Below, one piece after another: positions 1 to 7,021 of a stretch of DNA of 9,314 nt; position 1 is the stretch's first letter; each line of letters begins with the position of its first letter. This stretch comes from Methanoculleus sp. (GTDB lineage: Archaea; Halobacteriota; Methanomicrobia; Methanomicrobiales; Methanoculleaceae): NCBI GenBank assembly GCA_028698765.1, contig JAQVVW010000034.1, positions 1-9,314 on the forward strand. Reading direction: 5' to 3'. The notes under the pieces are model-generated. The model was not told the origin of the DNA. It did not search any database and saw nothing but the letters and a program-made list of their open reading frames with translations. The position numbers were made by a program, and so were the translations under genes.

Positions 1-721
1 GCAGTTCGATCCCCCGGTGCCCTTCAGCCCCACGAAGATCCTGATCCTCGAAGGGCTGCACCCCTTCGTCACGGGGACGCTCCGGGACCTGATCGACTTC
101 AAACTCTACGTCGACCCCGACCCGGACGTCAAGCGCGCCTGGAAGATCAAGCGCGACGTGGAGAAACGGGGCTACTCGGTCGATACGGTCGTCCGGGAGA
201 TGGAGGCGCGTAAACCCGACTACGAGCAGTACGTCGCGCCGCAGTGCCTGTTTGCGGATGCGGTCATCCGGATCGCCTTCTCGAAGTACGGCAGGGATGT
301 GAGCGAGGAGCGCAACGTCTACCGCGTCACCCTCTGCCAGAGCAGGCTTGAGAAGAGCATCGGCGACGTCGACCTCTCGATCGACCTCTTCGGGCTCCTC
401 TCGCTCTCCGAGCGCGACTTCATGGTCGAGTTCACCACCGAGGATGTCGGCGGGGAGGCGATGGGGGCGCTCACGTTCGACGGGGAGTTGAGCGACACCG
501 TTGCACGAAAACTGGAGCGCAACATCGAGATCCAGACGCAGGTGGAGCCGATCGATCTCAGCCAGGGCGGCGACTACCTGACGGCCGGGGATATGGCCCA
601 GCTCATCCTCGCCTGGCGGATCATCAACCGGCGGATCTTCATCGAGAGCGCGCCGGGGACAGACGGCGGGGGACGGAAGACCTCTGACGGGAACGGCGGG
701 TGCGGATGCGGCCGGCGGTGA
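1..721 (+). CDS. prk: Phosphoribulokinase, archaeal type (5'-truncated by window edge)
   Basis: Phosphoribulokinase uses ATP to convert ribulose 5-phosphate to ribulose 1,5-bisphosphate in the cytoplasm; in Methanomicrobiales it feeds form III RubisCO in the reductive hexulose-phosphate pathway (family knowledge). The first complete codon is at base 2, and 239 residues are visible. The GTG at 17 is internal, because the frame is open to the window edge and reads QFDPPVPF before the strongly conserved ILILEGLHPF segment. The N-terminal P-loop domain lies outside the window. The YVDPDPDVKRAWKIKRD helix and the long beta-rich C-terminal half fit the archaeal PRK family. The last ~25 residues are a Gly-rich, low-complexity tail ending NGGCGCGRR, which looks like an extension beyond the enzyme fold. 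The gene ends 80 bases before trkH on the same strand. Family assignment is confident; the function of the tail is unknown. Confidence 0.85.
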   Translation, partial: QFDPPVPFSPTKILILEGLHPFVTGTLRDLIDFKLYVDPDPDVKRAWKIKRDVEKRGYSVDTVVREMEARKPDYEQYVAPQCLFADAVIRIAFSKYGRDVSEERNVYRVTLCQSRLEKSIGDVDLSIDLFGLLSLSERDFMVEFTTEDVGGEAMGALTFDGELSDTVARKLERNIEIQTQVEPIDLSQGGDYLTAGDMAQLILAWRIINRRIFIESAPGTDGGGRKTSDGNGGCGCGRR

Positions 722-801
722 TTCTATCGCTCGCCGGCACCCGGAATCTCGAACGGTCGTGTGAGAGAAGATAGATAAGAGCGCCCGGAGAACGTGTAAC
801 G

Positions 802-2259
802 ATGGATAGGATCGAGCGGTTCTCGACCATCGCGCCCGATATCGGCAATATCTTCCGGTATATGAGCGTCGCCACAGCGGCGCCGATTCTCGTGGCGGTG
901 ATCTACCGCGAGTGGGAGATGATCCTGCCCATGGCCTCCGTCCCGGTCGTCCTCCTCCTCCTCGGCATGCTCCTTCGCCGGGTGCCCCGCGAGGACCGCG
1001 AGGCGCCCCTCTCCGCCGCCCTCATGGCGGTCGCCCTGATCTGGCTCGTCATCGCGATGGTGAGCGCGCTCCCGTTCTGTCTCGGGCTCGGCGTCCCGTA
1101 CCTCGACGCCGTCTTCGAGGCGATGTCGGGATGGACGGACACCGGGCTGACAATGATGCGGTCGGTCGAAGACCTGCCCCGGACGCTCCTCTTCTGGCGG
1201 TCGCTGATGCAGTGGCTCGGCGGTCTCGGGATCGTCGCCTTCACCATCGCGATGGCCTCGAGGACCGGGCTGACCCAGTTCCGCCTCTACCGATCGGAGG
1301 GGCGATCAGAGGCTCTGATGCCGAGCGTCGTCGCAACAGGCATGGAGATGTGGAAGATCTACCTGGTGCTGACCGCGGCGTCGATCGGACTCATCCTCCT
1401 CTCGGGGGTACCCCTCTGGGACGCGGTGAACATTGCCCTCGTCGCGATCTCTACCGGGGGGTTCACCGTCCACTCGGGCGGGATCCCGTTCTACAACAAC
1501 CCGCTGCTTGAAGTCCTCATCGTCCCGGTGATGATCGCAGGCGCCCTCCCGTTCAAACTCTACTACCTCCTCTACCGGGGGAAAGGCACCCGGTTCTTTG
1601 ACGACCAGCAGGCACGCCTCCTCTTCATGCTCGTCGCGCTCGGGATCGTCGTGATTGCGTGGGATCTCGTCACGCTCACCGCGGCCGATCTCCCGACAGC
1701 CATCCGCCAGGCGCTCTTCATGTCGGCGGCGGCGGTCACCACTACCGGGTTTCAGGTCGCCTCCCCGAACGAATGGGCGAGCGTGACCGTCCTCTTCCTC
1801 GCGATGCTGATGGTGATCGGCGGAGCATCCGGGAGCACCGCGGGCGGTATCAAACTCTCCCGGGTGGTTCTCGGGTTCCAGAGCCTGGTCTGGTGGTTCC
1901 GGCGGATGTTCGTCTCGGGGAACGTGCTCGTGCCCTTCAAGTACGACGGCAGGGTGATCCCGAAGAACGTCGCCGACCTCGAGGTCTCCCGGAACATGCT
2001 GACGATCATGCTCTACTTCTTGATCATATTCGTCGCCACGATACTGGTGATGCACCTGCAACCGACGGCCTTCGACTCGAGCAACGTGATCTTCGAGGTC
2101 GTCTCGGCGATGTGCAACAGCGGCATATCCACCGGGTTCGTCTCGCCCGACATGGCCGATTCGGGAAAACTCCTCTTCATCCTGATCATGTGGATCGGGC
2201 GTCTCGAGGTCATCCCGGTGATCATGCTCGTCATGGGCCTCTTCAGGAAGTCCGACTGA
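802..2259 (+). CDS. trkH: TrkH/KtrB-family potassium uptake channel subunit
   Basis: This 485-residue polytopic membrane protein is the K+-translocating subunit of a Trk/Ktr system. The four pore-loop filter motifs of the superfamily are all visible: TDTGLT (112-117), STGGF (217-221), TTTGF (313-317) and CNSGIS (438-443). The intramembrane loop IGGASGSTAGGIK (339-351) is the most diagnostic TrkH signature, and the C terminus carries the usual WIGRLE segment (465-470). The ATG at 802 is preceded by GGAG at 787-790, a reasonable ribosome site. The usual regulatory partner is the NAD/ATP-binding RCK protein TrkA/KtrA, but it is not adjacent: the gene upstream is prk and the gene downstream is convergent. 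The partner must be elsewhere or absent. The length is typical for archaeal TrkH. Long open frames on the opposite strand here are GC-driven shadows. Confidence 0.95.
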   Translation: MDRIERFSTIAPDIGNIFRYMSVATAAPILVAVIYREWEMILPMASVPVVLLLLGMLLRRVPREDREAPLSAALMAVALIWLVIAMVSALPFCLGLGVPYLDAVFEAMSGWTDTGLTMMRSVEDLPRTLLFWRSLMQWLGGLGIVAFTIAMASRTGLTQFRLYRSEGRSEALMPSVVATGMEMWKIYLVLTAASIGLILLSGVPLWDAVNIALVAISTGGFTVHSGGIPFYNNPLLEVLIVPVMIAGALPFKLYYLLYRGKGTRFFDDQQARLLFMLVALGIVVIAWDLVTLTAADLPTAIRQALFMSAAAVTTTGFQVASPNEWASVTVLFLAMLMVIGGASGSTAGGIKLSRVVLGFQSLVWWFRRMFVSGNVLVPFKYDGRVIPKNVADLEVSRNMLTIMLYFLIIFVATILVMHLQPTAFDSSNVIFEVVSAMCNSGISTGFVSPDMADSGKLLFILIMWIGRLEVIPVIMLVMGLFRKSD

Positions 2260-2592
2260 GAGATCGCCCACCAGAGACGGGCGGTGCCCTGCTATCTAAA
2301 TCAGAGGTCATCCCGAAGAGATCCTGAACCTCTCCGGCACCCCCTGATCGGAACACGCACCTCCTGTATGTCCAGGATAGAGAACAGATGGCAGAAGCCC
2401 AGGATGAAACGGCTTCCCATCGGGTATCGCCACTCGGGGGAGGGCCGGAGTGGGACACCCCCTCCCGGCAAAAGCACCCCGGGATCACCTCAAAGACTGA
2501 AGAACCGGGACATCCAGGACCCGAGCACCGAAGAACAGCGTTTCCCGGGGTCAACCGGCCCGGTTCTCCCGGAAAAAAAGGAACCGGCCGGA
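2260..2592. other. Gene-free gap between convergent genes
   Basis: This 333-base stretch separates the 3' end of trkH from the 3' end of the minus-strand secreted-protein gene. Open frames cross it on both strands, but their translations are rich in Pro, Arg and Ser, show no domain, and run into the neighbouring gene in the wrong frame. A small inverted repeat, CGCCC (2265-2269) and GGGCG (2279-2283), sits just after the trkH stop without a following T-run. A clear hairpin lies at the right end and is listed separately. No RNA gene was recognised. Confidence 0.6.
2555..2591 (-). terminator. Hairpin with oligo-T terminator of the pseudo-protease gene
   Basis: A near-perfect inverted repeat, CCGGCCCGGTTC at 2555-2566 and GAACCGGCCGG at 2581-2591, differs by a single extra C in the left arm. 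It encloses a run of seven A at 2573-2579, which reads as T7 on the minus strand. It starts one base after the stop codon of the minus-strand gene. Oligo-T is the archaeal termination signal; the hairpin may add transcript stability. Because the T-run is in the loop rather than after the stem, this is not a bacterial-type intrinsic terminator. Confidence 0.6.
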
Positions 2593-3213
2593 TCACTCCG
2601 GCTGGTGGTGCAGGTACAGGTCGTCCACTGCCGCCCTGTTCCCGCCGTTCTTGACGAGCATGTCCATGTAGGTGTGAACCTCCGGGGCATACTTCTTCAG
2701 GACCTCAGGCGAGGTGTGGTAGAGCATGAAGGCCTCGGCGAAGATCGCCGCCTCCCGCTCCTCACCGGCGGGTGCGGTTATCCGGGCCAGGTAGGTGCCC
2801 GGGTCTTCGGCAAGCGCCGCAAACGCCTTGCTCTCGCCAACCCCCGTCGTGTGGTAGACGCGGTAGCCCACCTGCTGGACAAAGACCTCGTCGGCTCGCG
2901 CCGGGTCCCTGTCCGACCGGATGTAGACGGCGTTCTCCTCCGGGACGTAGACCCCGCTCACGTCCCCGCTCACACCCTCCCGCTTGAACGCATCGTTTCT
3001 GCTGTCGATATAGACGGTGAGGTTCTCGATGAACTCTTCCCGGATCTTGGTGCTCTGCTGCAGCACCAGGGCCTCCGCAAGCGCAGCTTCAGTGCCGCTC
3101 CCATCCCTGTTCTCAAGGTGGAAACCGGCGACCGGGCTGACTGAAAAGACCGAACAGACGACGAAGATGAGGATCGCCGCCGCAACCAGCCGTGATCGGA
3201 ATCGTGGATCCAT
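2593..3213 (-). CDS. Secreted/anchored protein, ATLF-like metalloprotease fold with degenerate active site
   Basis: A 206-residue protein with a basic N terminus and a hydrophobic stretch at residues 9-30 (LVAAAILIFVVCSVFSV), so an export signal or membrane anchor. I chose the ATG at 3213 rather than the in-frame ATG at 3270. It has a strong ribosome site (AGGGGGA on the minus strand), and the likely TATA box at 3255-3262 lies downstream of the 3270 codon. The C-terminal half (about 85-185) matches the pattern of anthrax-lethal-factor-like peptidases: a helix with the zinc site, then FAEAF (158-162), LYHTSPEVLKKYAPE and TYMDMLV. The expected HEVGH is QQVGY (113-117), so both zinc histidines and the catalytic glutamate are replaced, although E160 is retained. 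It is therefore probably not a peptidase and may be a binding protein. The fold assignment comes from motif memory and needs a profile search. Confidence 0.6.
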   Translation of the reverse strand: MDPRFRSRLVAAAILIFVVCSVFSVSPVAGFHLENRDGSGTEAALAEALVLQQSTKIREEFIENLTVYIDSRNDAFKREGVSGDVSGVYVPEENAVYIRSDRDPARADEVFVQQVGYRVYHTTGVGESKAFAALAEDPGTYLARITAPAGEEREAAIFAEAFMLYHTSPEVLKKYAPEVHTYMDMLVKNGGNRAAVDDLYLHHQPE

Positions 3214-3254
3214 AGTCTGTTTCCCCCTGCTTGACAAGAGTTTCAAATTGTTCA

Positions 3255-3262
3255 TTATATAC
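3255..3262 (-). promoter_or_regulatory. TATA box for the pseudo-protease gene
   Basis: GTATATAA on the minus strand sits in an AT-rich island (about 3240-3306) that stands out from the GC-rich surroundings. Initiation ~25 nt downstream would give a leader of roughly 20 nt, carrying the AGGGGGA ribosome site before the ATG at 3213. A second AT-rich element (3284-3291) could be an alternative. Confidence 0.55.
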
Positions 3263-3372
3263 TTTTTCAATTTTAAAAAACGAATTATAAATGTTAGATT
3301 ATTAAATCCCTCCGGGAGAAGGAAATCTCAAGGAGAAGAAGCCGCGAGCGTCGCCGATCGCCCTACAACAAA

Positions 3373-3382
3373 GCATATATAG
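3373..3382 (+). promoter_or_regulatory. TATA box for the nifH-like/nifD-like operon
   Basis: GCATATATAG resembles an archaeal TATA element. Initiation ~25 nt downstream (around 3405) leaves a leader of about 35 nt before the ATG at 3442. No convincing Shine-Dalgarno sequence is visible in that leader. No palindrome resembling the NrpR nitrogen operator was recognised nearby. Confidence 0.55.
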
Positions 3383-3441
3383 TTCCGCCGGACGAACCGC
3401 ATCCGACACCTAATTACCCATGCAAGCGCATAATAGATGTA

Positions 3442-4260
3442 ATGAAACAGATCGCCCTCTACGGGAAGGGGGGAATCGGAAAATCCACCACTGCAGCAAA
3501 CCTCTCGGCAGCACTCGCGGGGGAGAACCTCAATATCCTGCAGATCGGCTGCGATCCGAAGCACGACAGCACCCGGATGCTGATGCACGGGACCTGGATC
3601 CCGACCGTCCTCGACCTCATCCGGGAGCGCGGAGACGAAAACATCACCGTCGACGACGTGGTCCACCTGGGCTTTGGCGGCGTGCGCTGCGTGGAGGCGG
3701 GAGGGCCCGAGCCCGGGATCGGGTGTGCCGGCCGGGGGATCATCGCGACGTTCCAGCTCCTGGAACGCCTCGACGCCCTCAAGGGCGATGTGATCGTCTA
3801 CGACGTCCTCGGCGACGTCGTCTGCGGCGGGTTTGCGATGCCGATGCGCGAGGGGTACGCGCAGGAGGTCTACCTGGTCACCTCCGGCGAACTGATGTCC
3901 ATCTACGCGGCAAACAACATCGCAAAAGCCATTGCGCGCCTCTCGCGCCGGGTGCGGAGCAGGTGTACCCTCGGGGGCGTCATCTGCAACGCAAAGAACA
4001 TCGAGGGCGAGCAGGAACTCGTGGAGGAGTTCGCCCGCCGGATCAACTCCCGGCTCATCGCCTACATCCCCCGCTCCCGGGTCGTGCAGGTCGCGGAACT
4101 GCAGAAGCAGACGGTCGTCGAGTACGCCCCAGAATCCGACCAGGCCGCGGTCTACCAGGAACTGGCACGCACGATCCAGAGAAACGAGACGACAAGCATC
4201 CCCACACCCCTCGAGATGGATGAACTCGAATCCTTCGCCCTCGAATTCGTCCAGGTTTGA
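3442..4260 (+). CDS. NifH-like ATP-dependent reductase (nitrogenase component 2 homologue, non-canonical)
   Basis: A 272-residue protein of the NifH/BchL/CfbC family: a homodimer that carries a bridging [4Fe-4S] cluster and passes electrons to a NifD/K-type partner with ATP hydrolysis. Visible features are the P-loop GKGGIGKST (8-16), switch [10 protein letters not shown] (37-45), the cluster ligands C95 in GCAGRG and C128 in VVCGGFAMP, and switch II DVLGD (121-125). Residues 147-161 ([15 protein letters not shown]) are the NifH dimer/docking segment. The protein is close to true NifH around switch II, whereas PKHDST recalls BchL/ChlL; it does not read like typical CfbC, which as I recall it has DVPGD. 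The next gene starts inside its 3' end. No nitrogen-fixation accessory gene is nearby, so the partner and substrate are unknown. It could still be a divergent CfbC. Confidence 0.85.
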   Translation: MKQIALYGKGGIGKSTTAANLSAALAGENLNILQIGCDPKHDSTRMLMHGTWIPTVLDLIRERGDENITVDDVVHLGFGGVRCVEAGGPEPGIGCAGRGIIATFQLLERLDALKGDVIVYDVLGDVVCGGFAMPMREGYAQEVYLVTSGELMSIYAANNIAKAIARLSRRVRSRCTLGGVICNAKNIEGEQELVEEFARRINSRLIAYIPRSRVVQVAELQKQTVVEYAPESDQAAVYQELARTIQRNETTSIPTPLEMDELESFALEFVQV

Positions 4261-5287
4261 GGGGTGCACCCTGACCGGGGCGCTCTCGGTACTCACGGAG
4301 GTACGGGACGCCATCGCCGTCATCCACGGCCCTGCGGGGTGCACGCACCATAACTTCTCCCTCCTGCACGCTACCCACCTCGCAAACGACCGGCTGGAGG
4401 CTCCCCGCCTCCTCTCCACCCGCCTGACAGAGAACGGCATCATCTTCGGGGGCGAAGACGCACTGGAGGAGACCCTCGCGCGGGCGGTCTCGCTCTCGCC
4501 CGCCGCCGTCTTCGTCCTCTCGACCTGCATCGTCGAGACGATCGGAGACGACGTCGCGGCGATCTGCGCGAAACACCGGGACGTTCCGGTGATCGCGGTC
4601 CCGACCGCCGGGTTCCTCGGCGGGGTCTTCGAGACGGGGGTGAAGAACGCCCTCTCCTCCGTCGCATCGCTTGCCGGTCCTGCGGACGAAAAAACCCTCT
4701 CGGCAAACCTGATCGGCGAGAAGAACCTGGAATACGGCGTCGAGGAGAACGCAGCCGAGATCGTGCGCCTTCTCTCCCGGCTCGGCATAGGAGTCAACCT
4801 CCGGTTCGTGCGGGGGATCGAGACGCGGGATATCGGGCGGCTCGGATCGGCCGCCGTCAACATCCTCCGGGAGCCGGCGCTCCGCCCGGTCGGCGAAGAC
4901 CTCCAGCGGAGGTTCGGTACGCCGTACGTGGACTCGTTCCCGGCGGGCCTCGCCGGGACGTGCCGCTTCCTCGAAGAGGTCGGCCGGAACTGCGGCATCG
5001 ACGCCGACGCCGCCGTCGAGGAGGAGCGGGCCTACCAGGCGGAGATGCTCGGGGCGTTCGACGACATCGCCGGGAGCCGGGTATCGTTCCAGTCGCCCCA
5101 CCCGATGCTCAGGGGCGATCCGGGCGCGGAAGCCATCTGCACCGAATGCGCCGGGGCTCTCGATCTTGCGGTCGAAGAGGACGGGGCGGCGATCCCGCTC
5201 CCCTACCCGGCGCCCGTCGGGACCGCCGGCCTGCGGCGGATGCTGAACCGGTGGCGGGTGCTGATCCGGGAGAAGCGGCGCGGGTGA
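4220..5287 (+). CDS. Nitrogenase component 1-like protein (NifD/NifE-like), short C-terminal domain
   Basis: A 355-residue protein. The ATG at 4220 lies inside the nifH-like gene (41-base overlap), suggesting translational coupling; the first family motif begins soon after, so no later start is plausible. Three cysteines match the cluster ligands of component 1: C16 (EGCTLTGA), C41 (HGPAGC) and C103 ([11 protein letters not shown]). Their spacing of 25 and 62 is close to the 26 and 66 of Nif[12 protein letters not shown] (74-84) and PTAGFLGG (128-135) are further family segments. [11 protein letters not shown] (267-277) marks the linker into the third Rossmann domain, which is only about 70 residues long here and contains a CTEC pair (307-310). 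It probably receives electrons from the upstream NifH-like protein. A partner could be the protein encoded at 7322-8485. No FeMo-cofactor ligand His was recognised. Confidence 0.8.
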   Translation: MNSNPSPSNSSRFEGCTLTGALSVLTEVRDAIAVIHGPAGCTHHNFSLLHATHLANDRLEAPRLLSTRLTENGIIFGGEDALEETLARAVSLSPAAVFVLSTCIVETIGDDVAAICAKHRDVPVIAVPTAGFLGGVFETGVKNALSSVASLAGPADEKTLSANLIGEKNLEYGVEENAAEIVRLLSRLGIGVNLRFVRGIETRDIGRLGSAAVNILREPALRPVGEDLQRRFGTPYVDSFPAGLAGTCRFLEEVGRNCGIDADAAVEEERAYQAEMLGAFDDIAGSRVSFQSPHPMLRGDPGAEAICTECAGALDLAVEEDGAAIPLPYPAPVGTAGLRRMLNRWRVLIREKRRG

Positions 5288-5324
5288 AGGGGCACCAGGC
5301 AGCTTCGGCACCCGCACAATCTCA

Positions 5325-5331
5325 TTTATAT
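5325..5331 (+). promoter_or_regulatory. TATA box for the universal stress protein gene
   Basis: TTTATAT lies 38-44 bases after the nifD-like stop. Initiation ~25 nt downstream would fall near 5354, just before the ribosome site GGAGTGA (5355-5361). The stress gene therefore seems to have its own promoter, although read-through from the nitrogenase-like operon cannot be excluded. Confidence 0.55.
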
Positions 5332-5369
5332 CCTCTCCGCAGAAAGGACTCATCGGAGTGAGTGTCAGA

Positions 5370-5843
5370 ATGTTCAAACGCATCCTGGTTCCAACGGACT
5401 TCTCGGAGCCGTCCATGAAGGTGCTGGACTATATCCCCGTGCTGCACGAGGCGGGAACCCGGGAGGTGGTCCTCGTCCACGTCCTCGATCCCAGGGAGAC
5501 CCCGCTCGCCGCTTCAGGCGGGCAGGGATTCCTCGGAACCGTGCCAGACCGGGAGAGCGAGGTCCAGCGGCAATACCGCGAAAAGGCCCGGCACCGGATC
5601 ATCGATATCCGCCGGACGCTCGAAAAACAGGGCATGCAGGTGATCGTCCGCACACCCGTCGGAACGCCGGGAGCGGGGATCGTGGCCGCGGCGGATGCTG
5701 ATGGGGTCTCGCTCATCGTCATCGGCTCCCACGGCAGCTCGAACCTCCGCGACCGCCTGCTCGGGACGGTCTCGGAGTACGTGATCAAGAACGCCCGCCA
5801 GCCGGTCCTGGTCATCAAGCGCGACACGGTCATCGGAGGGTGA
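5370..5843 (+). CDS. Universal stress protein, UspA family, ATP-binding type
   Basis: A 157-residue soluble protein with the UspA alpha/beta fold: FKRILVPTDFSEPS at the N terminus and LIVIGSHGSSNLRDRLLGT plus VLVIKR at the C terminus. The G-2x-G-9x-G(S/T) ATP-binding signature is complete (GSHG, nine residues, GT), which places it with the nucleotide-binding MJ0577 type rather than the non-binding UspA type. I chose the ATG at 5370 because the ribosome site GGAGTGA (5355-5361) is ideally spaced; a GTG at 5358 in frame would overlap that site. Role: stress survival or signalling, partner unknown. It is convergent with the PH-domain gene. Nothing in the sequence ties it functionally to the nitrogenase-like genes beside it. 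Confidence 0.92.
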   Translation: MFKRILVPTDFSEPSMKVLDYIPVLHEAGTREVVLVHVLDPRETPLAASGGQGFLGTVPDRESEVQRQYREKARHRIIDIRRTLEKQGMQVIVRTPVGTPGAGIVAAADADGVSLIVIGSHGSSNLRDRLLGTVSEYVIKNARQPVLVIKRDTVIGG

Positions 5844-5852
5844 AGGCTCCCC

Positions 5853-5890
5853 CCGACAGACCAGACGAACCCCCTTATTTTTCCTGTCGG
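5853..5890. terminator. Shared terminator region between convergent uspA-type and PH-domain genes
   Basis: The inverted repeat CCGACAG (5853-5859) and CTGTCGG (5884-5890) flanks the 3' junction, with five T at 5878-5882 on the plus strand. The right arm and the T-run lie within the last codons of the minus-strand gene (stop at 5875-5877). The T-run suits the plus-strand transcript; the minus strand has no T-run of its own here. Confidence 0.5.
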
Positions 5891-6459
5891 CTCTCCAGCA
5901 GGATCCGGATCGCCCGCAACTCCTCCACGACCGCATCGACGGTCAGCGGCTCTTCCGGCGCACCCTCGACCGCAACCGGCCCGGTCCTCCGCACGAAGTT
6001 CATGATCTTCTCCTGGAGATCCCTCGGGTCGGCTATCCCGTTGATGACGATCTCCGCCTGTGCCTGGGCGGAGTAGCCCGCGGTCTGCACCCTGACCGCC
6101 GAGAAGGAGAAGAAACGCATCAGGGGCCCCTGGGAGATATCGACGTTCGTGATCCGGTTGTAGGGGACGATCCCCGTCTGCCGGAACCAGACCCCGCGCT
6201 GCCAGGTCACCTCGGTGACGCTGAGCCGGTAGACGATGCTCTCGTGGTAGAGCGGTATCCAGTAGGCGACAAAGGCGATGATGGCGAGCGACGGGATGAC
6301 GATGGCGAGAGCGACGGACGGCGGGCTGAAGATGACGAGGGGAATGAGCCACGGCAGAACGAGGACGACGACGGCCAGGACCAGGGACGCGTAGAGGTAC
6401 GACCGGAACTGCGGCACCGGTTTGAACGCTTCTCCTATGCGAAAGGTGATGAGGGGCAT
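5875..6459 (-). CDS. Membrane protein with bacterial PH domain (bPH2, YdbT/DUF304-like)
   Basis: A 194-residue protein with two hydrophobic segments (about 22-44 and 47-69) followed by a bacterial pleckstrin-homology type domain (about 78-155). The domain shows the usual order: YRLSVTEVTWQRGVWF, then IVPYNRITNVDISQGPLMRFF, then AVRVQTAG, and a short helix with DPRDLQEKI. A C-terminal amphipathic helix (172-192) rich in Glu and Arg follows. Proteins of this family are membrane-anchored and of unknown biochemical role. The start at 6459 lies nine bases after the stop of the broken acetyltransferase gene, so the two could share a transcript. A weak TATA-like TTTAAT at about 6489-6494 might instead give a nearly leaderless message of its own. 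Confidence 0.85.
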   Translation of the reverse strand: MPLITFRIGEAFKPVPQFRSYLYASLVLAVVVLVLPWLIPLVIFSPPSVALAIVIPSLAIIAFVAYWIPLYHESIVYRLSVTEVTWQRGVWFRQTGIVPYNRITNVDISQGPLMRFFSFSAVRVQTAGYSAQAQAEIVINGIADPRDLQEKIMNFVRRTGPVAVEGAPEEPLTVDAVVEELRAIRILLESRQEK

Positions 6460-6468
6460 GGTATCGCA

Positions 6469-6955
6469 TCATTCTCTACCGGAGCAGATTAAATCTTCCC
6501 GGCCGGTGAGGTCTCTTCGGAGGATGCAGCGATCGCCTCCCTCGCCGAAGTAGGCCGGGCAGAACTCCATCTCCAGAAAGCCGTGCCTCGCGTAGAGCGC
6601 CCGGGCGGCACGGTTCTCCGGCGCGACCGAGAGATAAACCTCATACGCACCCCGCTCCCGGAGGGCGGCGATGACGGCGGCAACGAGGCTCTCCCCGAAC
6701 CCCCTGCGCCGGTACCGCTCCGCCACCACCAGCCGGACGATCCATCCCGTTGTCTGCCGGCGCTGGACGAACGCACCGATGGTGTAGCCGACGACCTCCC
6801 CGCCGCATTCCATAAACGAGAAAGATATCGGCAAAGAGGACGCCGGCCTGCCGGATGAAGACCTCGGGCTTGCACCCTTTCGGGCTGTTCTCCCGCTCGA
6901 GACCACAGACCGCCGGGAAATCCTCATCAAGGTATCCCCTGATCGTCGGTTCCAT
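6469..6955 (-). pseudogene. GNAT-family N-acetyltransferase, RimI-like, interrupted by a +1 frameshift
   Basis: The reading frame from the ATG at 6955 gives MEPTIRGYLDEDFPAVCGLE and continues to FADIFLVY. At 6812-6810 the family match jumps to another frame, which continues ECGGEVVGYTIG to the stop at 6469. Removing one G of the minus-strand GG at 6811-6810 restores a 161-residue protein, the usual RimI-like length. The joined product has the acetyl-CoA pyrophosphate-binding motif RRRGFG (82-87) in LVVAERYRRRGFGESLV, and the classic ENRAARALYARHGF near the C terminus. The substrate would be an amine or protein N terminus, unknown. The break may be a true mutation, a sequencing error or a programmed shift; neither half shows decay beyond the single base, which favours a recent mutation or an error. 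It sits just upstream of the PH-domain gene. Confidence 0.75.
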
Positions 6956-6977
6956 GCCGGTACATACGTCGCGATGT

Positions 6978-6983
6978 AAAAAA
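6978..6983 (-). terminator. Oligo-T terminator after the small Met-rich gene
   Basis: Six A on the plus strand read as T6 on the minus strand, about 40 bases after the stop of the small-protein gene and just upstream of the acetyltransferase start at 6955. The same AT-rich patch could serve as the promoter element of the acetyltransferase gene, giving a nearly leaderless transcript. Confidence 0.4.
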
Positions 6984-7021
6984 GAGGAGACGAACCCCGG
7001 CGAAAGACCCTCCCGGGGTGC

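Noticed and set aside
1306..2271. A 321-residue minus-strand open frame opposite trkH
   Set aside because: Its composition is dominated by Asp, Glu, His and Arg, the mirror of a hydrophobic membrane protein, and it shows no recognisable domain.
2284..3144. A 286-residue plus-strand open frame through the gene-free gap
   Set aside because: It runs antisense into the secreted-protein gene and its translation lacks any domain or consistent composition.
3214..3270. Longer N terminus (ATG at 3270) for the pseudo-protease
   Set aside because: The ATG at 3270 lies upstream of the likely TATA box at 3255-3262, would bury the signal peptide, and has no ribosome site, whereas the ATG at 3213 has AGGGGGA.
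3328..4998. A 556-residue open frame on the minus strand, opposite the nifH-like and nifD-like genes
   Set aside because: The translation is low-complexity and Arg/Pro/Ser-rich with no domain, and it lies antisense to two genes with clear family motifs. High GC makes long antisense frames likely.
3442..5287. Canonical CfbCD of F430 biosynthesis
   Set aside because: The component-1 proteins lack the N-terminal HPRPSP-type segment I recall for CfbD, and the NifH-like protein has DVLGD rather than the DVPGD I associate with CfbC. No other cfb genes are beside it. Not excluded without a tree.
6805..6817. Programmed frameshift as the preferred explanation for the split acetyltransferase
   Set aside because: No slippery heptamer followed by a strong structure is evident, and the family is not known for recoding; a mutation or sequencing error is simpler.
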